DNA from: Polyangiaceae bacterium
GTDB taxonomy: Bacteria; Myxococcota_A; Polyangia; Polyangiales; Polyangiaceae
NCBI GenBank assembly: GCA_013361525.1
Contig: JABFXY010000068.1
Location: 1 to 41,332, forward strand
Length of the DNA stretch: 41,332 nt
Direction: 5' to 3'
In this document: piece after piece, positions 1-8,196 of the stretch
How the letters are laid out: every line of letters starts with the position of its first letter
How positions within the stretch are numbered: position 1 is the first letter of the stretch
The notes under the pieces: model-generated
Told to the model about the DNA's origin: nothing
The model's database searches: none
Seen by the model: only the letters and a program-made list of their open reading frames with translations
Program-made: the position numbers and the translations under genes

Positions 1-143
1 TGGGCGGAGATGGAACCCGAGATGATGGACAGTGCTTGCAAAGCGGCGCTGGACGCAATCGAGACGAATCCCGCCTGTCCGAAGTGACGAGCGTCGGTTG
101 GGCGCGGATCGAGCCGACGATTTGCGATCGGCTCAACGACCGC

Positions 144-1715
144 TCAGTGCTGGATGCATTCGGCTTCATCCGGATTCCCGGACAGGACGAGTTCGTCGCA
201 GCTCAACCCTGTCTGACCAACGTTGCCGAGTCCCATCGACCCCCCATCTCCGCCGTGGCCGGAGCTGTTCGGGTTGCTGTCCGCCAAAGTGGCGGCGTCA
301 ACAGTCACAATCGAGCTGGGATCACGCGCGATGAAGGCCGTCGGTCCACCACCACCACCCCCGCCGGGTCCGCCTCGGCCACCGGGCCCACCCATTGCCC
401 CATCGCAGCCGAACCCAGGCGATAGCCCCGAACCTCGTGGTCCCCCCATACCGCCTGCCTGCCCGTCGCTCCCGCGCCCGCCGTCACCACCTCGGCCGGG
501 AAATAGGGCCGATGCAGTGAGCGACACATTGCCTTGGAACACGACAACCACCGCAATGCTGGCTCCGCCTCCGAAACCACCGCGTCCACCGAGGCCGCCA
601 CATCCGCCGGCACCACCTCCGCCGCCCGTATTACCGAAACGGGCACCACCACCTCCGCCGCCGCTGCCAGGCGCTCCCTGATCTCCATTTCCGCCCGCCA
701 ACGCAGGCTCATAACCGTGCGTGCTCAGCATTCCGCCATCGGCGATGCCCTGCGGGCCTGGGCCTCCCGCTGAGCCAGCGCTTCCCTCGCCGGCCGCGAT
801 GCAGCTGCTTCCGTAGCTGCCGCCGCCTCCGGGACTCGAGCCAAAACCCATTTGCCCCGGTTGGTTCGCGGTGGAGTTGCAAGGCGCGCCGCCTCCTCCG
901 CTCACGTTGGCAGAGCCGCACACGAGTTGACCGCCCGCGAGCGCAGCCATACAGTTTTGGGTAGCGCTCTGGCCCCCTGGACCCGGGGTGGCGACGTCGA
1001 TATGCGGAGCCCCATCAGGGCCTTTTTGCGCCGGCATCGTTTCGATCCGAACGTGGTCGAGCGAAACTGAACCTTTCGACACGACGACACCAATCGACGA
1101 ATGGGCAAATCCGGGCGTAACCTGCCCGTCAGCCTGCGGCCCGAGGATTCGGAACCAGCTTACGCTGCTTTCCCCCTGTCCCTCGATGCTGAGGGCGAAC
1201 TCATTGTTGGTGCCGGCGAGTGTTGGAAGGTTGGACGACTCGAACGTCCACGCACCACACTCCAGCCCACCGTACAAGCGAATCCCCGCGTTCCAGTGAA
1301 AGACGCCGTTGAAAGTAGGGCTGCCGCAGACGTATATGGCCTTGCCCTCCAAAACCGCCGGTTCCGTGCGGCCGATGGCGTTGAACGGAGAAGTCTTCGT
1401 TCCATCTCCATTGTCGGGGGCATCGACGTCGACGAATACGCCGCATTCGTCTGCGATTGCCTGCCCAGTCGCGAGGCCGCCTGGATCGCACACGGATTCA
1501 ACGGGTGTACCGCCTTCCCCACCGGCGCCACCGTCTTCACTCGCTCCGCCGCCTCCCGCTGCGCCCGCGCCTTGAGCGTCGCTCCCGCCGGCGCCGCCGT
1601 TGCTGGTAGCGCCCCCGCCACCGGCATCATCCAACGTGCCTTCCGTAATGCCGAAGATGGCGTTGCAGCCGACGACGACGCTACCCACCATCGCATTGAG
1701 CGCAAGGCGATTCAT
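144..1715 (-). CDS. large glycine-rich surface lipoprotein
   Basis: The 523-residue product begins with a short lipoprotein-type signal peptide ending VVVGC, so lipidation at about residue 17 is predicted. A Gly/Ala/Ser-rich tether of roughly 50 residues follows. A less repetitive middle part (about residues 75-250) contains several Cys, and about residues 270-470 are extremely Gly-rich (runs such as GGGGGGARFG), resembling PE-PGRS-like low-complexity sequence. The ending has Cys again (SCDELVLSGNPDEAEC). The start is the ATG at 1715; no strong ribosome site is visible. It lies 33 bp downstream of an AgmX/TonB-like gene on the same strand and may be last in that run. I do not recognise a catalytic domain. 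A cell-surface or adhesive role is inference only. Confidence 0.8.
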   Translation of the reverse strand: MNRLALNAMVGSVVVGCNAIFGITEGTLDDAGGGGATSNGGAGGSDAQGAGAAGGGGASEDGGAGGEGGTPVESVCDPGGLATGQAIADECGVFVDVDAPDNGDGTKTSPFNAIGRTEPAVLEGKAIYVCGSPTFNGVFHWNAGIRLYGGLECGAWTFESSNLPTLAGTNNEFALSIEGQGESSVSWFRILGPQADGQVTPGFAHSSIGVVVSKGSVSLDHVRIETMPAQKGPDGAPHIDVATPGPGGQSATQNCMAALAGGQLVCGSANVSGGGGAPCNSTANQPGQMGFGSSPGGGGSYGSSCIAAGEGSAGSAGGPGPQGIADGGMLSTHGYEPALAGGNGDQGAPGSGGGGGGARFGNTGGGGGAGGCGGLGGRGGFGGGASIAVVVVFQGNVSLTASALFPGRGGDGGRGSDGQAGGMGGPRGSGLSPGFGCDGAMGGPGGRGGPGGGGGGGPTAFIARDPSSIVTVDAATLADSNPNSSGHGGDGGSMGLGNVGQTGLSCDELVLSGNPDEAECIQH

Positions 1716-1748
1716 GAGAAGTGAATGTAGACGATTCGGCTCGGGCAG

Positions 1749-2279
1749 TCAGGGCAATGTCCAGGGGACATCGACGGTGACGACGGAGCCGGGCGCTGGA
1801 ATCGAGATCGCCGGAAGCTTTTCAAGAATACAGTTCGTCACGTCGGAGCGGCTGTTTCCCCGATCGATTGCGACGCCGCGACCGAGCTGTTTCCCGTCGG
1901 CGCCGAAGGCATAGTTGAAACGAAGCTTGATTGGCGACGGCTCCGGCTTCTTAGCGAGCGCAGGGGAAAAGCAAGCGTCGACGATGACCTTGCGCTGGCG
2001 CTCGAGCGCGGCCAGAGCATCGCGCTCGACTTGCTTGTGGTCGGCGCTCGCTAAGGCCGAGCGTGCTTCTTGCTTCGTGCTCTGCAGCTCAAGAGAGGCC
2101 GCCGAGCCCGCTGCCGTCGCGGCCTCGGTCGCGGGCTGATGAATCGGCGCCGACGCGCTGACGGCGGACGAGCTCGGTTGCGCGGTCGGTGTGCGCAGCC
2201 CAAAAAAGAGACCGAGCCCAATCAGACCGCCAGCGATAACGATTGAAATCGGAGTTAGAAGTTGGCGCTCGAGAGGCAT
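1749..2279 (-). CDS. single-pass membrane protein with AgmX/TonB-like C-terminus
   Basis: The 176-residue protein has one N-terminal membrane segment (about residues 9-28), an Ala/Ser/Pro-rich linker, and a short charged helix with an Arg/Lys/Gln pattern. Its C-terminal domain has the pattern of the AgmX/PglI or TonB-like C-termini common in myxobacteria: an F.YAFGADGK strand, a conserved Cys in NCILEKL, then a VTVDVPWTLP strand. In those families the domain crosses the periplasm and contacts outer-membrane or motility/secretion partners; a role here is inferred. It begins 22 bp after the collagen-like gene and sits between it and the large lipoprotein, so co-transcription is likely. Confidence 0.7.
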   Translation of the reverse strand: MPLERQLLTPISIVIAGGLIGLGLFFGLRTPTAQPSSSAVSASAPIHQPATEAATAAGSAASLELQSTKQEARSALASADHKQVERDALAALERQRKVIVDACFSPALAKKPEPSPIKLRFNYAFGADGKQLGRGVAIDRGNSRSDVTNCILEKLPAISIPAPGSVVTVDVPWTLP

Positions 2280-2301
2280 GCTCTCGTCAGCCCTGGCAAG
2301 G

Positions 2302-3561
2302 TCAGTTCACGACCATCGCCGTGACATAGACATATTCGTTGCTGTTCCACGTCGTGTCGCTCGCGTAGCCGCACAGCCCGACGTTATAGGTCCCCGCGGT
2401 CAGGCCCTGATGAATCGCGGAGAGCGTATAGATCTGACGCGCCGCGCCCGTCTCTTTGAGACCGAACAAGCCGCCATAACTATCGGTCGATGGACCTGCT
2501 CCCTGGGAATAGCAGGTGAAGAGACTGAGCGCGTTCGTGTTGCCAGTCCCACCCAGTGCGGCGCTGGCAGTGACGAAGATTTTCTGATTTGCGGTAACTG
2601 TGACGCTCACCGTGGGACCGATGAAACCCAACGAGGTCGGTATGGGGCTCGTTCCGGTCGAAGGTGTCGCCCAGTTCGAGCTCGTTACGGAGAACACCAC
2701 GCCGCTCGGACCCTGGATACCTTGAGGCCCTTGTAGCCCTTGAGGCCCTTGAGGCCCCGTTGCGCCAGGCGCACCAGCCGCACCCGCAGGACCGGCCGGA
2801 CCTGCCGGACCAGCAGGCCCCGTTTGACCTTGCGGACCGGTCGCGCCGGTCGGCCCTTGGGGACCGGCGGGCCCTTGCGGACCCGTCGAGCCTTGCTGAC
2901 CGGCGGGACCCGCAGGTCCCTGTTGGCCTTGCTGGCCTTGCGCGCCCTGAGGACCGGCAGGACCGATCGGACCGGCAGGACCTGCAGGACCCGTCGGACC
3001 TTGCGGACCCGTCGACCCCGTCGGGCCATTCGGACCAGCAGGCCCCTGCGGCCCCTGCGGACCGACCAATCCGGTGGGATCGCCGACCCATTGCCCATCT
3101 TCGTCGATGACGGTCGCGCCATTGATGACGACGCTGTTGGGCGTGATGTCGCCGACGGCGTTGTTCGCGACGAACGCATAGGGGACGCTGTCGATCGGCG
3201 TCCGCGGCGACATCTCCGGATCACTGCCGACCGTGATACCGAGGAACATCTCGTCCCCGGTGAGGACGTCCTCGAGCGGGGAGTCGATGCCGAGCGTGAC
3301 GGAGTAATAGCCGTCCTCGAACGTGACCGTATGAATCTCGCTCCAAGCCGGCGTCGCCGCGTCCGCCGCGTCGTAAATGGCGAATTCGAGATCGATTGGG
3401 CCGTTCACCGGCTGATTGCTGGCGTCGTAGAGGCGTCCCTGGTGGCTCAACAGCCCCGGAACCGCAGCTTCTGCCTGGCTGGCGGCGAACGATGCCACGA
3501 GCCCCCCGACTACCGCTAAAGCAGTCCTGAATGCGCGCCGGACGATGACGTGCTTGTTCAT
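2302..3561 (-). CDS. secreted collagen-like repeat protein
   Basis: The 419-residue protein starts with a clear signal peptide (MNKHVIVRR..., cleavage near SQAEA-AV). An N-terminal globular domain (about residues 33-160) has the common bacterial pattern QGRLYD...PVNG..DLEFAIYD ... PRTPIDSVPYAF. Residues about 164-287 are 41 uninterrupted Gly-X-Y triplets rich in GPQ, GPA and GPT, the signature of a collagen triple helix. A C-terminal globular domain of about 130 residues with two Cys follows and probably trimerises the stalk. Its ATG overlaps the stop codon of the upstream small lipoprotein (ATGA), indicating translational coupling. The shape suggests an extracellular fibre or stalk; what it binds is unknown. 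Confidence 0.9.
   Translation of the reverse strand: MNKHVIVRRAFRTALAVVGGLVASFAASQAEAAVPGLLSHQGRLYDASNQPVNGPIDLEFAIYDAADAATPAWSEIHTVTFEDGYYSVTLGIDSPLEDVLTGDEMFLGITVGSDPEMSPRTPIDSVPYAFVANNAVGDITPNSVVINGATVIDEDGQWVGDPTGLVGPQGPQGPAGPNGPTGSTGPQGPTGPAGPAGPIGPAGPQGAQGQQGQQGPAGPAGQQGSTGPQGPAGPQGPTGATGPQGQTGPAGPAGPAGPAGAAGAPGATGPQGPQGLQGPQGIQGPSGVVFSVTSSNWATPSTGTSPIPTSLGFIGPTVSVTVTANQKIFVTASAALGGTGNTNALSLFTCYSQGAGPSTDSYGGLFGLKETGAARQIYTLSAIHQGLTAGTYNVGLCGYASDTTWNSNEYVYVTAMVVN
2701..3072 (-). repeat. Gly-X-Y coding repeat (41 triplets)
   Basis: This is a 9-bp-periodic GC-rich stretch encoding the uninterrupted collagen-like stalk. Direct subrepeats (ggaccggcaggacc-like) are common. Such arrays are prone to length change by slippage, so triplet number may vary between strains. 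Confidence 0.9.
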
Positions 3562-3977
3562 GGCAAGTTCCCCGTTGATCCAATCAAGCCGCCCTGAAGG
3601 CGATAATTCGGCGAGGTCATCTTCGACTGGTTTTGCGTCGACTGACCCATCGTGAACACGAGTTTGTAGTTCGGGCTCGATACGTAGTCCCCGGCGCTCA
3701 CCAGCGCGTTGCCGGGCGGCCCTGGCTCGGGCGGAGGCGCGCCGCCGCTTCCCCCGTCGCCTCCAGCACCATTACCGCCTTGGGACGCGATGCCTCCCGT
3801 CCCCGGCGACCCTCCCGTCGACGACTCCCCACCGCCGCCATTGGATGGTTGGCCCGCTTCCCCACCCTGCGACGAAGCCCCAGTCCCCTGCGTCGTCGTA
3901 TCGTCCGAGCAAGCGAACGCGACGAGCGCGAACAAGCTGGCCAGGTATGCCGGGGCCAACCGTCTCGTAGAACGCAT
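3558..3977 (-). CDS. small Gly/Ser-tethered lipoprotein with SPNY repeat
   Basis: The 139-residue protein has a lipoprotein signal peptide (LFALVAFAC), then about 65 residues rich in Gly, Ser and Pro. A short C-terminal module carries two copies of an SPNY(K/R)L motif (SSPNYKLVFTMGQ and TSPNYRLQGGLIG). That module resembles the S-S-x-N-Y-x-L...GQ pattern found at the ends of many secreted bacterial proteins. The ATG at 3977 is preferred over an in-frame TTG five codons upstream because GGAGG lies eight bases before it. Its stop codon overlaps the start of the collagen-like gene (ATGA). A plausible role is to anchor or partner that fibre; this is inference from coupling. Confidence 0.75.
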   Translation of the reverse strand: MRSTRRLAPAYLASLFALVAFACSDDTTTQGTGASSQGGEAGQPSNGGGGESSTGGSPGTGGIASQGGNGAGGDGGSGGAPPPEPGPPGNALVSAGDYVSSPNYKLVFTMGQSTQNQSKMTSPNYRLQGGLIGSTGNLP

Positions 3978-4056
3978 CGAAAGTGCCTCCAAGGAACGAC
4001 AACCCAGCGTACGCGCACTTCGAGCCGCGCTGCAATGGTGCCCTAGAAGCGAACTT

Positions 4057-5073
4057 TCAGACGGTCACGTCGGCGCCGTTACCCGTCCCAATCTCGGTCC
4101 TGAAGCCGACCTCGATGCGGTTGTAGAAGAGGCTCCGGTCACGGAGCCAATAGCTCCTTCCGAGGGCGTGATCGAAGCGGAACTCGGGCTCGAAGTAGGG
4201 CCGCAGATTCCGCGTCGAATTCATCTGTCGCATGAGGATGCTCGCCCCCGGCTTGAGCGATTTCTTGAGGGCGTCGGCCCATTGGACGACCTCCGCCTCT
4301 TCGAGGTTGTCGGGCAGGTTGGAGAGGCTGACGACGTCGAAGCGTTCGAGGTCCGGCACCGCGAGGAGCGACCCGTGCACCGGCTCGACCGTGAGCTTGC
4401 CGCCGTGACGAATGTAATGGGGCGCACACTCCTTGCGGTAGCCGCCAAGGAATACGTGCTGCAAAAACGGGTTCTCCGGCGCGCCGTCGCGGCGAAAGCC
4501 GCGCGCGAAGGCACGCTCGAAGTAGGCCTGGTGGGTGCCGTCCATCGCCCATCGAGCGGGCAGGCCGCCCAGGGTCGTCTGGAGCAGCACCTCGGAGAAG
4601 CTCGCGTGGAAGGCCGCACGCCAATACTTGGACGTCGTCCAGCGGCGCACCATTTCGTCGATGTCGTGCAGCGGCTTCGCGCGAACGAAGAACGAAAGAA
4701 GCTCACCGTGCTTCGCAATGAACTCTTCGAAGAAGGCGCGCAGTAGCCGAAATACCTTCTCGAGCTCGCCGCATTGGTTGAGCCCGGTCGACGCGGCGTT
4801 CTCGACGTTCAGAACAGCGAGATCGCGCCGCTCGGCCGCTGCCGCCTTGGCGGCCATGTGCTCGAGCTGAGCGAGATTCGTATCGAACGCGGTGACCGCG
4901 ACGTCGGGAAACCGGCTCGCGACCGACAGCGCAACACACCCGCCGGACGCGACGCAGAGCATGCGTTTCGCCCGTACGCGACGAACCAAATCCCCTTCGA
5001 CGCGCGGATCTTCGCGGATGACTGCATAAAGAAGATTGGGCTTCGACTCGTTGGGCGTCCCGACCATCGCCAT
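4057..5073 (-). CDS. DUF3419 (BtaA-like) SAM-dependent transferase
   Basis: The 338-residue product matches the DUF3419 family, which includes BtaA, the S-adenosylmethionine:diacylglycerol 3-amino-3-carboxypropyl transferase of betaine-lipid synthesis. Visible features are an N-terminal PNLLYAVIREDPRVE segment, a SAM-binding loop (MLCVASGGCVALSVA, then AFDTNLAQLEHM), and a C-terminal half with LSNLPDNLEE and RQMNSTRNL. The reading frame stays open far upstream, but that part overlaps the divergent gene at 5224, so I start at the ATG at 5073 (the ATG at 5067 is an alternative). No BtaB-like methyltransferase is nearby, so complete betaine-lipid synthesis is not supported by this window. The exact acceptor is unknown. 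Confidence 0.8.
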   Translation of the reverse strand: MAMVGTPNESKPNLLYAVIREDPRVEGDLVRRVRAKRMLCVASGGCVALSVASRFPDVAVTAFDTNLAQLEHMAAKAAAAERRDLAVLNVENAASTGLNQCGELEKVFRLLRAFFEEFIAKHGELLSFFVRAKPLHDIDEMVRRWTTSKYWRAAFHASFSEVLLQTTLGGLPARWAMDGTHQAYFERAFARGFRRDGAPENPFLQHVFLGGYRKECAPHYIRHGGKLTVEPVHGSLLAVPDLERFDVVSLSNLPDNLEEAEVVQWADALKKSLKPGASILMRQMNSTRNLRPYFEPEFRFDHALGRSYWLRDRSLFYNRIEVGFRTEIGTGNGADVTV

Positions 5074-5223
5074 CGGGCAGCTTTTTAAACCCAGCGTGCA
5101 TCGGGGTCGATCGGATAACGGTGGTGCGCCGAAGAGCGGTGTAGGATGCGCCATGTTCCATCGCACGAGCGCCGCCCGGGCATCGGCGGACGCATCGCGA
5201 CCGCGAGCGAAAGGAATCGCCGC

Positions 5224-5826
5224 ATGACGCCTCCGGTCCCCAAGTGGGTACCGCTCGGGTCGCAGACCATCGAGTACTTCGCGCGTGCGCGCGGTTTCGC
5301 ATACGAGGCTCGGCCGGAAGAGCGCTGGTTCCGCCATTGGGAGCCGCACGACACGATGGTGGCGCCCGAGCTCTGGGTGAACTCGTGCACCGAACGCACC
5401 CCTTACGGCGTGTTCGTCGTCGCGGAGCCGTGGACGGCGAACGAGGGGGTCGACCCGGTCGAGCGGGCGGTCGTCGCCTTCGCGCAGATTGGTGGTCCGG
5501 TGTGCCGCGCGGCGATGCGTGTCGGCGAGCCGTTCCTCACGCGCGTCGCGTTCCTCGAGTCGCCTCCCCCGCCGAAGGTGTTGCTCGGGGATGCAGTCTG
5601 GGACGAGCACGTGACGACGTTCGCGCACTCGATCGACGAAGCAAAAGGAGCGTTTCCTCCGAAGCTGCGCAAGCTCCTCCAAGAGCGCGGGTTCAAGGGC
5701 CACCTGGAGATCCGGCGAGGAGGCTTCGTCGTCCATCACGAGGGCGTGCCGCCTACCGCGTACGGCTACGAGCTCACGTTCCGGGTCGCGCACGACATCG
5801 CGAAGGCCTTCATCTTTCCCAACTAA
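5224..5826 (+). CDS. protein of unknown function upstream of a two-component system
   Basis: The 200-residue soluble protein has no signal peptide or membrane segment. An in-frame ORF extends upstream to 5146, but the ATG at 5224 is chosen because AAGGA lies eight bases before it. The sequence is rich in aromatic residues in its first third (WFRHWEPHD) and contains two Cys (about residues 54 and 96). I do not recognise a family. It ends nine bases before the response-regulator start, so the three genes may be co-transcribed and this protein could be linked to that signalling pathway; the link is positional only. Confidence 0.75.
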   Translation: MTPPVPKWVPLGSQTIEYFARARGFAYEARPEERWFRHWEPHDTMVAPELWVNSCTERTPYGVFVVAEPWTANEGVDPVERAVVAFAQIGGPVCRAAMRVGEPFLTRVAFLESPPPPKVLLGDAVWDEHVTTFAHSIDEAKGAFPPKLRKLLQERGFKGHLEIRRGGFVVHHEGVPPTAYGYELTFRVAHDIAKAFIFPN

Positions 5827-5835
5827 GGATCCGCC

Positions 5836-6525
5836 GTGCCCCGAATCCTCATCGTCGAAGACGAGCCCGCCATCGCGGAGTCGCTCGCGTACGCGTTACG
5901 TCGCGACGGGTTCGACATCGCGCAGGCGCCGACCGTGCGCCAAGCGCGGGCTTCGCTCGAGGGCGTCGAGCTGGTGCTCCTCGACCTGATGCTCCCCGAC
6001 GGAAGCGGGTTCGACGTGCTCCACGAGGCACGTCGATCGAAGCAGGGCCCCGCGGTGATCGTCCTTTCGAGCCGGGACGACGAAGCCGATCGTGTCGCCG
6101 CGCTCGAGACCGGCGCCGATGATTACGTCACGAAGCCTTTCTCGCCGCGCGAGGTCGTCGCCCGCGTTCGTGCGGTGCTACGGCGGGCCGGCGCACGCGA
6201 AGAAGCGCCGCCCGCTGCCGCGCCGGACCGGTGCATCACCGTGGATGAGCCGACGCGACGCGCATCGGTCCACGGTCACGCTCTCGAGCTGACGCGCGTC
6301 GAGTTCGATCTGCTCGCCTGCCTCTTGTCGGCGCCTGGTCGCGTCTTCACCCGCGCGCAGCTCATCGACCGGGTCTGGGGTGACGGCTTCGCGATCACCG
6401 ACCGCACCATCGACTCCCACGTGAAGGCGCTCCGTCGCAAGGTGGTCGACGCCGGCGGCGACGCCAACATGATCGAGACCGTTCGCGGCGTCGGCTACCG
6501 CATTTCGGACGACCCCGCAGGCTGA
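5836..6525 (+). CDS. OmpR/PhoB-family response regulator
   Basis: The 229-residue protein has a receiver domain (residues 1-115) with the acidic pair at E8/D9, phosphoacceptor D50 (VLLDLMLPDGSG), switch Ser78 and Lys100 in VTKPFSP. An OmpR-type winged-helix DNA-binding domain follows (about 130-226), with LTRVEFDLLACL, the recognition helix in RTIDSHVKALRRK, and the ending ETVRGVGYR. Translation starts at GTG 5836, with AAGGA ten to eleven bases upstream. The sensor kinase begins six bases after its stop. The layout resembles CreB, but the regulated genes cannot be told from this window. Confidence 0.95.
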   Translation: MPRILIVEDEPAIAESLAYALRRDGFDIAQAPTVRQARASLEGVELVLLDLMLPDGSGFDVLHEARRSKQGPAVIVLSSRDDEADRVAALETGADDYVTKPFSPREVVARVRAVLRRAGAREEAPPAAAPDRCITVDEPTRRASVHGHALELTRVEFDLLACLLSAPGRVFTRAQLIDRVWGDGFAITDRTIDSHVKALRRKVVDAGGDANMIETVRGVGYRISDDPAG

Positions 6526-6531
6526 CAACCG

Positions 6532-7947
6532 ATGCTGCAGATGTTGCTCATCGCGGTTTCGAGCTTCGGCTTGATTCTGTTCGTCGCGTTCATCGGTACC
6601 CGCCTGCTCCGATCGCGAACCGCGGGCCTCAGCATCCGGATGCAGGTGTTCCTCGCGCTCGCGAGCATCGTCGGCGCGTTTGCGTTCGGCGTCGGCGTGC
6701 TGGTGCTCGATCGCGTCAAGGCGCGCGCCACGCTCCTCGCCGAGGAGAGCGCGCGCTCCGAAGCGAACGCGATCGCCGCGCTGGTCCGAAACGACATGGA
6801 GGTTCGAAGCCGCGATCTCGAGAGCGTCGCGCGGGATCTTTCGAGCCTCTCGCCCGACGTCGGGATGACGCTGCTCCTACCCGACGGTCGCTCCGTGCTT
6901 CAACCGGATCGCGCGCTGCCCGAGGTCGACCATCGCGCCGCCGTCGAGGTCAGCGTGCCGATCGTCGTCCACGGCGACCTCGTCGGGTCGGTCCGGGTGC
7001 AGAAGCAGACCCTCGAGATCCAGCGCACCCTCGAGGATTTCGCGCCCACCATCCTCGCGATCAGCCTCGTGCTGGGCGCGGCCGCCGCCATCGCAGCCGC
7101 GATCATCGGAAAGACGATCGCATCGCCGATCGAGACGCTCACCGATTTCGCCGTGCGCGTCAGCGAAGGTCAGCTGTTCGCGTCGCCACCCGCTGCGCCG
7201 CACGGGCGTGAGGTGATGCGGCTCACGCGCGCCCTCGAGACGATGCGGCGCGAGCTCGAGGGTCGCCCGTTCGTCGAAACGTTCGCCGCCGATCTTTCGC
7301 ACGAGCTCAAGAACCCGGTCGCCGCCATCCGCGCGAGCGCGGAGGTGCTCGCCGACGGTGCGCTCGAAGAGCCTGCCGAAGCGACGCGGTTCGTCGAGCG
7401 CATCCAACAAGCCACGACGCGCATCGAAGCGCTTCTCGGCGAGCTCCTCAGCCTCGCGCGCATCGAGGCGCGCGGCGTCGAGGACGCGAAGGTCATCGAC
7501 CTCGCGCCGATCGCCGAAGACGCCGTCGCACGCGCGCGGGAGCGCGGCGCGTCGCTCGAGCTTCAATCGGCCGCGTCATTCGTGAAAGGCGACGAGCTCT
7601 GGCTCACGCGCCTCGTCGAGAACCTCATCGACAACGCGATCCAACACGGAGACCACGCGTCCTCGGTGTCGGTGCGCATCGCGCGGAAGGGTGAACACGT
7701 GGAGCTCGAGGTGGACAACGCCGGCGCCATCGGAGAGCACGTGCGAAACCGGCTCTTTCGCCGCTTCGTCACCACACGTCCCGATCGCGGCGGCACCGGC
7801 CTCGGCCTCGCGATCGTTCGCGCCGTCGCGGAATCTCACGGCGGATCCGTGCGCTGCGAGCGCCACGGACCTCCCACGGTGTCGTTCGTGGTGAGGCTAC
7901 CAGCCGCGCGTCAGAGCCTTCTTTCCGCGGATTCTTCGCGTCGCTGA
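6532..7947 (+). CDS. membrane sensor histidine kinase, partner of the 5836 regulator
   Basis: The 471-residue kinase has two hydrophobic segments near the N-terminus (about 4-25 and 38-62), a roughly 110-residue sensor part, a third membrane segment (about 172-195) and a HAMP-like linker. The dimerisation box FAADLSHELKNP carries the phosphoaccepting His257. The ATPase domain shows the N-box NLIDNAIQH, DNAG, and the G2 box GGTGLGLAIV. The H-box and overall organisation resemble CreC. It is co-transcribed with the upstream response regulator. The signal sensed is unknown. Confidence 0.95.
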   Translation: MLQMLLIAVSSFGLILFVAFIGTRLLRSRTAGLSIRMQVFLALASIVGAFAFGVGVLVLDRVKARATLLAEESARSEANAIAALVRNDMEVRSRDLESVARDLSSLSPDVGMTLLLPDGRSVLQPDRALPEVDHRAAVEVSVPIVVHGDLVGSVRVQKQTLEIQRTLEDFAPTILAISLVLGAAAAIAAAIIGKTIASPIETLTDFAVRVSEGQLFASPPAAPHGREVMRLTRALETMRRELEGRPFVETFAADLSHELKNPVAAIRASAEVLADGALEEPAEATRFVERIQQATTRIEALLGELLSLARIEARGVEDAKVIDLAPIAEDAVARARERGASLELQSAASFVKGDELWLTRLVENLIDNAIQHGDHASSVSVRIARKGEHVELEVDNAGAIGEHVRNRLFRRFVTTRPDRGGTGLGLAIVRAVAESHGGSVRCERHGPPTVSFVVRLPAARQSLLSADSSRR

Positions 7948-8196
7948 CGCATCGCGTCCGAGTCGTACGAGACCTCTTCCGATTTCGGTGCGCAACATCT
8001 TGCGCGCCTGTCGGCCCGCCCCACTGTCCATGCATGCCCAGCGTCGGGACCCCATAGCGCAAGATCGCGGCTAGCGACGTCGAGACGAGCATTCATCCGG
8101 TCACGACGGCAGCACGCGAATGCACGTGAAGACGCGCTCGACCGGCCGGGGGGCCGGGCGACGAACGTTGTGGTCTTCCCCCGAAGCGGGATCCTC

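Noticed and set aside
2701..3072. CRISPR-like repeat pattern
   Set aside because: The periodicity is 9 bp and reflects Gly-X-Y codons, without spacers.
5074..5793. N-terminal extension of the DUF3419 reading frame
   Set aside because: It overlaps the divergent gene at 5224, is Arg-rich and lacks any DUF3419 similarity.
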